The position numbers and the translations under genes are program-made. Shown piece by piece: positions 12,037-24,501 of a DNA stretch of 64,000 nucleotides (position 1 is the stretch's first letter; every line of letters begins with the position of its first letter). The DNA comes from Whalleya microplaca (taxonomy: Eukaryota > Ascomycota > Sordariomycetes > Xylariales > Xylariaceae). The stretch is from assembly GCA_022497155.1 (NCBI GenBank), contig MU385711.1, forward strand, positions 310,001 through 374,000, written 5' to 3'. Below the pieces are notes generated by a model. The model was given only the letters and a program-made list of their open reading frames with translations. It was not told the origin of the DNA and ran no database searches.

Positions 12037-14053
12037 ATGGAGAATACCACTAGCGAGCCCGAGGTCGTTGCTCCTGGAGATAGCAAACAGTCTTATAAAC
12101 CCCCTCTCATTCGCTACGGAGAGTACACCGCGCATATTCCAGGGGACAAATACGGTAAAAAGCTGCGGCACGCAGGAAACATCTCCCATACCGAGGATTT
12201 CATGCGAGCTCAGGTATGCTCCAATTCCGCGTCTTAGCTGCGGACGCGAGATAGCTGATACAATATTATGCTAGAATTTTCCTAGATTCAGTGATGATGA
12301 CTTCAGTTTTGAGGACGAAGAAAAAGCACAGCGCCTCCGAAAGCTGCTGGTGACGATCAAAATCTCCTTTCTGAACGGCGTTGTCTCCAGCTATGCTGAT
12401 TTCAATCTTCTGCATGATACCAGGGAAGAGAAAACCGTCGATTTCTCAGCAGATTCTCTGTCTCTTAGAGTTACGCAATTAAGGAAAGTCGCATACACAA
12501 ATCAGGTCTCATATTACACTACCAACCGGGCGTCCAAGGTGGATATCGCATCGAACGAGAAAATGAAAACAATCGAGACAGCTATTGGCCGAGATGTCCA
12601 GACCTTACTTATGGCAAGAGTTATGGGTCTTGCCGATCTTTACCCCGGGGAAAAAAGCAGCTTGCCGTCAGAACTCACTCGCAGCAAGACAGGGGAGCAG
12701 TACAAAGCGCTTAGAGCCAACGCCACACGCTCATTCTGGCTTGATTACAATCGAGACGAGCGCAAAATTCTAAGGAAAGAAGCGCAGAATTGGCCTTCAG
12801 AATGCCGGGCCAATGTCAGGAAGATACAGAAAGAGGATCTCAGTGTTGTGGAAGACGATTTCTTCCAACACAAGAAGGACTGGATGGCTGCTTCTGATCC
12901 CAACATATATCCATGCGTAGACAAGGACATCTACCTCGTTCTCGATAAGGATGGCAATCCCATACTCTGTTCCGTGTCGCAGCTCTTCCAGCGCCTCTTT
13001 GGAGAAGCGAAAATGCACAAGGTCGTGGATGCTGTGAAGAAATGGTCGGAGCTCCCACCGCTTCCCGAGCCGAACACAACTCGTAATATGGCCAACGAGA
13101 TGATCCGCCGTGACCATCCAGAGCTCAACATGGAACTGGCAAAGTCGCCGGAGGAATTGATGCAACGCGCTGCGTGCCTGGTGCATTACGGCACATGGTC
13201 CATGCCCGGCCCCATGAATCCGGACACCGTTTACCTAACTGCGGACACTCTGTTACAGATGGGAGGGACCGAAAAGGCTACCCCCAACTTTGCCGCAGAA
13301 GCCATGCCGAGCTTCAGGCGCGGTGTCCTGGGCTTATCATCAGAGCTAGTCCGCTTCATACTCCGAAGTATCGCACCCGAGGAATACAAGGACTACGTTG
13401 AAATCTTCGAAGCTTTACCCAATGAAAAACGAATATCGTTGTCCCATCCGAATTTCTTCACGATGGCCGAGCTCGGCATCAACACGTTCACCGGACGGCA
13501 TCGTGACCGGACGGATACGAAGAATGGCTTGGCCGGACTGGTCCCCTTGGGAACTTACACAGGTTTTACCAGCCCACCACCTCTTCTTAACTCGTTCGTA
13601 TGATGCGGCTAACAGTTAGAAGGCGGCAACCTTTGCTTTCCCCAGCTCGGCGTCAAGCTTGCCAATAAGCCGGGCGACTGCGTCCTTTTCCGAAGTGCCG
13701 AGCTAGAGCATTTCGTGGACGACTGGCACGGCTACCGCATCTCTCTCAAATTCGCAAACTACCAGCCCGTGACAAACTACGCGCACCGACGCCTCGGACG
13801 CAAGCCAGCATTGCCATGTGACCCATGGTACAAGGGCGAGCCGGGATCTGAATCAGCCTCGGCCGGAGCAGCAGGTGATGAGGAGCAGTACGACCCTTGC
13901 ATTGTGGACGATTTGGACTTCGAGGAAGCCCCTGAGGGTGGATGGACTCCGGAGCAGGTCCATGGCGCTGGGACGTGGTCGCGAGACAAGAATACCCCTG
14001 GCTACCAGTCTGGCTCTAACGACAGCTCTGAGGTTGATGACGATGACTCTTGA
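12037..14053 (+). CDS. 2OG-Fe(II) oxygenase, fungal JBP/TET-like
   Basis: Predicted 2-oxoglutarate and iron-dependent dioxygenase, 632 aa, from exons 12037-12213, 12275-13562 and 13620-14053 (introns 61 and 57 nt, phase-consistent). The C-terminal third has the double-stranded beta-helix signature: GRHRD (iron ligands His468 and Asp470), then LVPLGTYTEGGNLCFPQLG, then KPGDCVLFRSAELEHFV (third ligand His519), then GYRISL (Arg528, the expected 2OG-binding position). This order and spacing match fungal 2OGFeDO proteins grouped with JBP1/TET. About 400 residues precede the domain and are unlike known domains by eye; the last 60 are acidic and Ser-rich. The family includes nucleic-acid base hydroxylases, so DNA or RNA modification is possible, but protein or small-molecule substrates are not excluded. 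No transposase lies beside it. Confidence 0.72.
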
Positions 14054-14712
14054 CAAACCTAGAATAATTTAATGTCAAGGATGAGAAACTCGGTATGGAT
14101 TATTTCCATCTCTGATACAGAAAATGCAGATTGATCACCTCTTAGAACTACGTTGCAACATCCAGGAGCCATGACAGCATGAGTAGGAGTTCGACTATGT
14201 ACCGACAGCCTCGTGAAAGTTGTGGCTTTACATAATTGGAAGTGATGTCACACAAGCCACAGCCATTGGCCGGTCCCGCTTTCTGCGTACGTCATAGGGG
14301 TCCTGTGGCGCTGCGCCCTACATCTAAGACACCGTTCTTGCCGTTTGCCAAGATCACTGTTCCTGCGAAGCGCCAGCATAAACAAGCTTGTATGCTTGTT
14401 GTGAGACCTGTCGTAAAGTTCGATCTACAGAGACGCTACGTAGGTATTGACATCATGATAATTATACCTAGACTCTCAGATACCTCGAATCTCGATGCCG
14501 AGCTTCTCATACGTGACCAACGCACAGCCCTAGGATAGTCGTAGATGGATATATAAGAAGCGGATAGTTCTCGTCCTAATCATCTTGTTCTTTGACTCTA
14601 CATTACAGTGTAAAACAGTATTATCTCCTAAGAAGATCAAGACTTTACCTACCAACTCCAGACTCCAAACTTCAAACCAAGAACATCACATACCTGCATA
14701 CACACAACCAGA
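14054..14712. other. Intergenic promoter region
   Basis: 660 bp before the small basic protein gene. It holds a TATA-like element at 14550-14557 and a C/A-rich leader before 14713. No coding sequence supported. Confidence 0.6.
14550..14557 (+). promoter_or_regulatory. TATA-like box of the small basic protein gene
   Basis: TATATAAG, 163 bp upstream of the ATG at 14713. Position and sequence fit a fungal TATA promoter for an inducible or strongly expressed gene; transcription start not seen. Confidence 0.4.
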
Positions 14713-15015
14713 ATGCCTACCACCACCACCACCACCACCACAACCCGCCGCGGCCTCTTTGGCCGCAAGACCCGCGTCCAGCACCAGAAGCGCCACGCCA
14801 CAATCGGCGACAAGATCTCCGGAGCCATGACCAGGCTCAGGGGCACTATCACGCGCCGACCTGGGGTCAAGGTAAGGCATCGGCCAACTCTCCAAACTCG
14901 AAGACTGATAACTAACGGACGAACGAAACAGGCCGCTGGCACTCGCCGCATGCACGGCACAGATGGACGGAATAGCCATCGGACTACCGCTGCCCATGGG
15001 CATCATCACTACTGA
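14713..15015 (+). CDS. Small conserved basic protein
   Basis: 80 aa from exons 14713-14871 and 14932-15015. The protein starts with a run of nine threonines coded by ACC repeats, then RRGLFGRKTR, a central DKISGAMTRLRGTITRRPGVK and, after the intron, AAGTRRMHGTDGR. It is strongly basic with no signal peptide or membrane helix. The middle and C-terminal pieces resemble small uncharacterised proteins widespread in filamentous ascomycetes; function unknown. The intron is 60 nt and stop-free, so retention would give a 100-residue form in the same frame. Splicing is preferred because GTAAGG and ACAG flank it and the joined K-AAGTRR reads like the relatives. Nuclear or nucleic-acid association would fit the charge but is inference. 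Confidence 0.72.
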   Translation: MPTTTTTTTTTRRGLFGRKTRVQHQKRHATIGDKISGAMTRLRGTITRRPGVKVRHRPTLQTRRLITNGRTKQAAGTRRMHGTDGRNSHRTTAAHGHHHY

Positions 15016-16320
15016 GCGCAGCTGCGGTGAGGGGGGATTAATGAGTTGTAATGTAAGGGGGTGGATTGTTACGATGGGATAAATGAATGATACCCTGTTC
15101 TCTTTGTTTTGCGATTGGCTGTGTGGATTAAGGTTTACGTATGTACGACTTGGCTACGAGGTTGCAAATGATGATAGAGAATAGTCCTGCCATTGCGCGC
15201 AGGCTCAAACCGCTTTCTTGGCAGAGTTGAATTGATTGAACTTCAACTTCGTTTCATGATGTAATAAGTGCCAGCTCTGATGAGTAAATTAGTTAGGCAG
15301 AGTTATGTGCTACAATTAGTAATTATGGCAGGTCGATGCGGTGGTTGCAGCCAAGACTGCCCACCTGCAGTATCTTATGTATGCAGGTGTTGTAACAGAA
15401 TTCATCCACAAGCCAACAAGACAACTGACACGAATGAAAACACACCATCAGCATCCAACACGACTTCGTAGATAATCAAAAGCCTACATAGTTTTTGTGA
15501 AGTGCGAGGTTTTATAACTGTTTAATCACTCAAGTCATTGCTGTCCATGAGCTTGTGCCTCTGTTCAACCTAACCAAGCTTGATATGGGTGATATATGGG
15601 TAACACAGATGAATAATGTGATCGTATACCAATTTGCTTATAGACCTCAAATACCGAGATAAGATTTGCCAGTCTCCTCCGTCCACATGCAGTTACACCG
15701 CTATGTTGGCAGTCAGCAAGCGGGGCCGTAGAGTTTGCTTAAGAGCGGCAAGACGAAGCACGTAATCCATACTCTCGGAATCTGCTTATCGTTTAATTTG
15801 GGAGTATGTATACAGAAAGGGACACAGGCCAGAAAACCGCTGGCAAAAACCGACGAGCTATCTCGTATTTTTGTTTATATAGGAAAAAGCTTGTATGTAA
15901 GCTCTCGGCAGCTTGCAGTAGTATGCCTAATACCAGACCATGCTTGCTACAGTATCTAGTGGTGTTATGGGTTAGGTGAATGATGATAGCGTGATCTGCC
16001 TCACCGATCCCGACGCCGAATTTAGGTGACTAATTTAAACTTCAACCGTCGCTCGGAAGCGTATGCAGCCTTGACAGCCAACCTTAGCCCCGGTACTTAG
16101 GTAAAGTTGGATCTATTGCGGGAAGGACTTGCTCCACACCTCGACTCACCCACCACCGTATCGGAGCGCGACCCGTACTCCAACATATAAAAAAGTTTCT
16201 CATGATTGTCCGGGCATTGCTACTTGCATTGCTTGCCATCTCTCATCATTGTCTTCCTACTCGTTTGTATTTGATTTATATTGATAGTCCAGCCGTAGGT
16301 ATTAAGACATCGACCCCGTG
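15016..16320. other. Intergenic, no gene seen
   Basis: 1.3 kb between the small basic protein and the MFS permease, both plus strand. Short frames only, none recognisable. A TATA-like element is at 16186-16194. Confidence 0.55.
16186..16194 (+). promoter_or_regulatory. TATA-like box of the MFS permease gene
   Basis: TATAAAAAA, 135 bp upstream of the ATG at 16321, followed by a pyrimidine-rich leader. Fits a core promoter; not tested. Confidence 0.4.
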
Positions 16321-17946
16321 ATGGCCACGGACAGCCGTGACAATATAGAGCTCCCATCCATCGTCGCCACCCCATCGACTAGCATCGGCAACCTGCTTGC
16401 CCCGGCTGAGGGTGAATCTCCGTCTCCGTCTAGCCCGCATCCCGAAGAAGGCAGAATCGAATTCTCGCTGCCGCCCGTCGATGGAGGCAAAGATGCGTGG
16501 CTCTTCTTGGCAGCCTGCTTCGCCGTGGAGGCATTAGTCTGGGGTATGTCGCCCCTATCACCCCCTCTCTCTCTCGACCTCTTCGCAATGGTGACTGGAG
16601 CTTGCTGACACCGTTCCTCACTCAGGCTTCCCGTTCGCCTTCGGTGTGTTCCAGGACTACTACAGCACCCATGAGCCCTTCCGGGGTGCCTCCAATGTCA
16701 CGGTGATTGGCACTAGTGCCATGGGCATCATGTACTTCACGTCGCCGTTCATGATGGGGATCTGTCGCCTCTTTGCCCGCTGGGTCCGCTGGACCCCCTT
16801 AGCTGGCCTGCTCATGATGTGCATTGCGCTGGCAATGAGCTCCTTCTCAAATACCGTGCCCCAGCTCATCGGTACTCAAGGTATCTTATATGGCATTGGC
16901 GGCAGTATAGCATATTGCCCTTGTATCGTTGTAAGTACTAGAAAACCGAAAGCACCAACCTGAAACTGTAACTGGTGAAGTCCGGTCAGCAATATCATAG
17001 ACTTTAATAAGTGTTGAGCTCGATAAGTGACGAGTGAATGTGTGCTTCATCATCACGCATCTGCGCTAACGAGAAGACTGGCTAGTTCCTAGATGAGTGG
17101 TTCATAAAACGCAAAGGCTTCGCCTACGGCATAATGTGGTCCGGGACAGGCCTCGCGGGTGTGATATTGCCCCTCATAATGGAATGGCTGCTCCACTCCT
17201 TCGGCTTCCGGACGACACTGCGGATATGGTCCGGCGTGCTCTTCGCGCTGGCGGCGCCGCTGGCCTGGTTCATCAAGCCGCGGCTGCCGCACTCGGCCAC
17301 AAGCCACGCCAGACCCTTCAATCTGAAGTTCCTGGCGATGCCTACGTTTCTCATGTACCAGCTCCCGAACGTGGTAGAGGCGACGGGGTTCTTCCTGCCC
17401 GGGATTTACCTCCCTACTTACGCTCGCAGCGTGTTTGGCGCGGCCTCGTTTGCGTCGGCCACCACGGTCCTGCTGGTCAATGTGGCCTCCGTCTTCGGCT
17501 GCGTAGCTATGGGATGGTTCACGGACCGGTTCCACGTCTCGACGTGCATCCTGCTCTCGACGATCGGGGCGACGATCGGGGCATTGCTCATCTGGGGACT
17601 CACCTCGTCTCTGGGACTCCTCTACTTCTTCTGTGTCCTGTACGGACTTTTTGCTGGGGCGTACACGACAGCGTGGCCGGGGATCATGCAGGAGGTGGTA
17701 CGAAAAGGAGAGACAGGCGGTCAGGCTTACGACCCGACTATGATCTTCGGATGGCTTGCTGCTGGCCGCGGCATTGGTAACGTAGTCTCAGGCCCGTTGA
17801 GCGAGGGCCTGGTGCAGAGCTGGAAGGGAAATCATAACGCAGCCTATGGGTATGGGAGCGGCTACGGCAGTCTCATCGTGTTCACGGGTGTGACAGCGCT
17901 TTTCGGCGGTGCCAGCTTCATCTGGAGACGGATTGGGCTGTTGTAA
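16321..17946 (+). CDS. MFS permease, monocarboxylate transporter-like
   Basis: Membrane permease of the fungal MCT/SLC16-like group, 462 aa, about 12 helices. Exons 16321-16543, 16626-16930, 17086-17946; introns of 82 and 155 nt keep phase. The hydrophilic N terminus (about 60 aa) precedes the first helix DAWLFLAACFAVEALVWGFPF, and the helix 4 to 5 region carries FLDEWFIKRKGFAYGIMWSG, the R-K-G-x-A-x-G motif typical of these proteins. Substrates in the family are short organic acids, but many fungal members are orphan; the protein may instead import or export another carboxylate. Start at 16321 is the first ATG of the frame (GTGATGGCC). No partner enzyme is adjacent that would fix the substrate. 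Confidence 0.88.
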
Positions 17947-19917
<1,971 letters not shown>

Positions 19918-21676
19918 AGTGTACCGATGGATTTCTTCAAAGATGCATGCATTACGGCGTTCGTGGTTACGATATCTGGCGTTCAGCGGAGGAAGCGGTT
20001 TGCATGGTCGACATTTAGGTCGACATTTAGGTCGACATTTAGGTCGACATTTAAAAACACGGTACAATGTAGCAGTAGATCTCGAGTCTCATCGGTCAAG
20101 TTGAGACTCTCAAAACTATTCGAAGCAAATAGACGAATGCGTTCTTGATTTCATTCATATTCGGTCAACTTGTGAGATATGGTTGTGATTGTGTTCAAAA
20201 GGAAGACCAGCGTAAAACATACGCGACATACCGAAGAAACCGCGCTTCCTCGGACAGCACATGGTCCGACTTGTTCGAGAGATCGTTAGGTCCCGACTGG
20301 ACTGAGTTGACAAACGTACCACCTAGCCTGATGAGACTGCAAGAGACCTACTATATATGCATCTTCGAAACCAACGCCGACAATCTCACCGTGCCCTAGC
20401 TTCTAGAAGCCTAATGGGCCCATGATATATGCATTCGAGGAAGCGAATGAGATACTGCGTATATGGCATTACTATATACATATCGCGATGCTTACATGTG
20501 TCTTATCGATTGCTTGGCATTTGACACTTTGGTCATCGTTCCGCTAAGTTGGATATCTCCCCTACTTACAGATGCGCGCGGACTGAGAGCACCAGAACGA
20601 GCTCAAAACTCAATTCCATGCCGACCGGATATCATCCGTGGGCAAATTTTGTTTCATATATATAAGCTACGGCAGCCACGGGATTAGAAACTACTATAGA
20701 GCTCTATCTCCATTTTTTTTTCCCTCCGTTGACTCACCCGGTATAAACCATGTTTTATGTTCCGATGTAAGCTGAATTAGTCCCGAGCCAGTAGCACCTT
20801 GCCATTCTATGTGAATTGGACATCTATATCGCCAGAGCTACACAAGTATACGAGCAAAGAGGTCTTCCTTCAACTTCCCCATATCGATTGGCGTAAGCAT
20901 AGGCGGGACAATTACCTAACACAACCGAACACTTCGGGTCAGCATTTAGAACACGGACCTACGAATGCCTACTGCGATACTTCAATGTTCCCCACCGTCT
21001 AGGTAGGTAGGCAATCGCTCAGTCGAGACCAAGCATCCATTCCCTTGGCAAAGTGGCATCAGCGACGAGGTTCAGTTGCTCAACCAGCACCAGTGGTGCG
21101 TTCCAAGCTCTTGAGCAGGATTTCGTAATCTCCTTAATAATTTAATAGACTTCGTGGTCGCAGCCGGGCTTGGAGAAGTCTCCCCGCATAGCCGACGCTC
21201 GCCACTTGGCAGACCGTCTCGATCAGGAAGGTGAGCTCTCGGATTGGGGGATGGATGCGGTACCTGACGGAACTACAGCCTAGATCGCGCTTGGCTACCG
21301 TGGAGCTGGGAGCTACCTGACTCTTCTGCCGGCATAGGCCGCGCCGAGGGATTTCATCAATCAATATCGCGTCCCTGGGGTGCCACCTGCCTGCGCCGTG
21401 GTTCCTGGGCGAGGGAGGTAGGTGTTACCTATACGCAAGTACGGAGAGTTCCAGATGCCAATGCCATGGGGTGGAGAGGCCGGTGGCATCCTGGATAAAC
21501 GACCTGGTTGCGTGATGTCGCCAAGAGTCTAGATAATAGCAGATTGTCGTGTAGATATTATAATATATCTCTCCCCTGGCGTCCTGTGCCATCAATAACC
21601 TACCTCGTTGCTTGTCTACTCTAAGGCTGTTGTTGTTGTCGCTCTCAGTCTTGTGTCAGTTGCTCTCGTTGCTATC
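19918..21676. other. Intergenic, no gene seen
   Basis: 1.76 kb between ALAD and the M28 peptidase. A four-copy 12-bp repeat lies at its left end. Short frames on both strands, none recognisable. Sequence near 21540-21600 (AT-rich, then CT-rich) fits the peptidase core promoter. Confidence 0.55.
20006..20053 (+). repeat. 12-bp tandem repeat, 4 copies
   Basis: Four perfect copies of GGTCGACATTTA at 20006-20017, 20018-20029, 20030-20041 and 20042-20053, about 90 bp after the ALAD stop, so likely within or near its 3' untranslated region. Confidence 0.95.
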
Positions 21677-23437
21677 ATGAAGGCTCCTAGCTCTGCTCTC
21701 GCCTTCACGGCTGCTGGCTTACTTGCCTTTACCGGCAACGCGGAGCCAATTCGGCGCGATCCGAATACCACCTTGCCACTCGTACAAGATGTAAGTAGCC
21801 GGTGGCTGTCAGACATAAAATATTACCACTAAGCACTGGGTGCTAACTACAGGACTTAGCAAGCTCTTGTGGACTCAATCGTTATAGAGAATCTACTAGG
21901 TTGCGCCCAGGACTTAGAGGACATAGCCTACGCGAGCCCGCGAAGAAACCGAGTATGTTCTCAGTCAACTAGCAATTAGGTCAATTGGCCACCAGGAAAC
22001 GCTCCCTAACAATCAGACGCTCAGGTTCACGGCACGGAGGGCCATCTCAACAGCGTCAAATACTTCCAGGAACAGCTCGAGTCGTTGGGCGATTACTACG
22101 ACATCGAGCTCCAGGACTTCACGACCGAGGTGACCCTCGCGTCCCAGGCCTCTCTCACGATCAATGGCGAGACCATCGATTCCGGCACCTTTTCGTTCGG
22201 CAACAACGGAACTTGGTCGGATTTGCCGTTGGTCCCGGTTGCCAACCTTGGTTGTGTGGCTGTATGTCTACCTGGCTGTTCTTCTATATGAATGTGAATA
22301 ACTTATATGACTAGTCGGACCACCCGGATACCCTTCAAGGCGCAATCGCCCTCATTGCCAGAGGCAACTGCACTTTCGTCGAGAAGATCACCTTTGCGGG
22401 AGAGAAGGGCGCTGTTGGTGCGATCATCTACAACAATGCGGATGCTGGTATCGCGGCCGGCACACTCGGCGGCGTGAATAACTTGGTAAATCCTCAAATC
22501 CCCCTTTTCACTTTAGAACTAACCTCAGACGTCTCAGATCGTCGTAGGCGGCATCTCCAAAGCAGACGGCCTCCGCCTCCTCGAGCAGATCAACGCGAAC
22601 ACGACGCTCCTCTCCAGCGGGGAGTACTACACGTACATCGCCAACACGACAAGCTACAACGTGGTGGCGAGCTCGAAGCAGGGCGACACCGACAACGTGC
22701 TCTTCCTGGGCGCGCACAGCGACTCCGTAGAGGCCGGGCCGGGGATCAACGACAACGGCAGCGGCTCGTGCGGGCTCCTCACGATCGCGAAGGCGCTGGC
22801 GCAGTGGCGGACGACGAACCAGGTGCGCTTCGCGTGGTGGACGGCGGAGGAGGAGGGCCTGCTGGGCGCCGAGCACTACGTCAACATCACCCCCGCGGCG
22901 GAGCTGGACAAGGTGCGCCTGTACCTCAACTTCGACATGATCGCTTCCCCGAACTTCGTCCTCGGCATCTACGACGGCGACGGCAGCAGCTTCAACCTGT
23001 CCGGGCCCGCGGGGTCCGCCGAGGCCGAGAGGCTGTTCGAGGACTGGTACGACGCCCAGGGGTACCCGCACGTCGGCTCCGAGTTTAACGGACGCTCCGA
23101 CTACGGGCCCTTCCTCGACAAGGGCGTGCCGTGCGGCGGCCTCGACACCGGCGCGGACGGCGTCAAGACCGACGAGGAGGTCGCGCTGTTCGGCGGCACC
23201 GCGGGCATCTGGTACGATCCCAATTACCACTCGGCCAAGGACAACGTGACGAACCTGAACCTCGACGCCTTCGAGACGGTGGGCAAGGGGATCGCGCACG
23301 CTGTCGCGACCTACGGCGCGAGCTGGGAGGGCTTCCCGGCCCGCAATGTCACGGCGGTGACGAGGCGGGTGCTGGGGGCGAATAAGTTCAACTTCTCGAA
23401 GAGGAAGCCTAAGTTTGGTAAGAAGAAGGCTTATTGA
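21677..23437 (+). CDS. Secreted M28 aminopeptidase with PA domain
   Basis: Extracellular zinc aminopeptidase (leucyl aminopeptidase/aminopeptidase Y group), 504 aa. Five exons: 21677-21790, 21860-21952, 22025-22261, 22315-22485, 22538-23437; all phase 0. Signal peptide: MKAPSSALAFTAAGLLAFTG, then a short propeptide-like stretch. A PA domain follows in exons 3 and 4 (GAIALIARGNCTFVEK, then AGEKGAVGAIIYNN). The catalytic domain has two-zinc ligands: AHSD (His265), GINDNGSG (Asp277), EEEG with general base Glu310 and zinc Glu311, Asp338, and His436 in NYHSAKD. Several N-x-S/T sites fit secretion. The last exon is strikingly GC-rich compared with exons 1-4. The C terminus is Lys-rich after residue 490, which is unusual for a secreted enzyme and may be trimmed. 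Confidence 0.93.
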
Positions 23438-24501
23438 ATTGTTGATTGACTACCTATGTTTTATGACTATCAAGTATAAATGATGATTCTATAGTTAACT
23501 AATAGATGATTTCTCTACCACTCAAAGTAAACGCATATGTGATTAAGAATGTTTTTCATACTGAACTGTCTAAGCACTTCTTACATATGTGTTCATGCAT
23601 GATATACTACACAAAGAGGCTGGAAAACTAACTCATAAAATATAGTAAAGAGCCGCAAAACTAGTAAAGCCAATAGCAAGTATAGCTTCCTCGTACCTGC
23701 TTACATAGTATAAGTATGCATACCTAGTATGCAGGGATTGAACCGAATGATACTCAATTCTGGCTTTGGAAATGAACTAATTGATTAGAACGGGTATGTA
23801 GCCCAAAGCGGACCGAATCAGCGATTGTGCAAAGAGCTCAATCAATGACAAAGCGATTTCGAGCCAATCACGACTTCGCGTCGGCCAGGTCTGATAAACA
23901 ATCCGAGCAGCGGGGGAGGTCTTGGCGGGCTTGGAGTCATGGGCAGCGTGGGCAGACGAGACCCTCGATATCTCATCCAACGTCAGCAGCCAAGGTCTCA
24001 ATAATGCGGTATCCGACTCCGAACCGGGGTCGGGAACGAGCAGGTTTGTCCATTAGGAGGAGATACCGACTGGGAAAGAAGGGCTGAGCAAGTCAGCTGT
24101 GCAATTCGACAAGGAGATCCGAGGACCCCGATCTTTTATACACCTGCCTTTTCCATACAAGAAAACCTTCTAGGCTGTACGCTGGCGCGGCTGGACATGG
24201 GACGATTGTTTATCGGTGTAGAACATTGAAAAAAATCCAGGCCTAGTCCAGGTCCGCGGACCTTGTAGGAAGGATGGCGCAATCTTAAGAGACATGCATG
24301 GATCATATATCCATCTGGTTGATATACCCCGCCTAATAAGATCCAGCTCGAGCTGCAAGGCCCAGCCCTAAATATCTAACACGAGGCGTGTTCGTGAATC
24401 GTAGATTTGCTGTCTAACCTTCACCACCACCGTCCGAACTCGTGCCCAGGGTGTCGTGTTGCTGTAGCTAAAAGTCATTTTGTGTGTGTGCCACCGTGAA
24501 G
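23438..24501. other. Intergenic, no gene seen
   Basis: 1.06 kb between the M28 and S9 peptidase genes, both plus strand; holds the S9 promoter. A short TATA-like TTTTATAC lies near 24133. No coding sequence supported. Confidence 0.55.

Noticed and set aside
22508..23299. Long minus-strand frame opposite the M28 peptidase
   Set aside because: Caused by high GC of the M28 last exon, which lowers stop frequency in other frames. The same applies to 53428-54513 and 49505-50020.
23690..23780. tRNA-like B box (GGTTCAATCCC on the minus strand)
   Set aside because: No matching A box at the right spacing and no cloverleaf arms could be drawn by eye.
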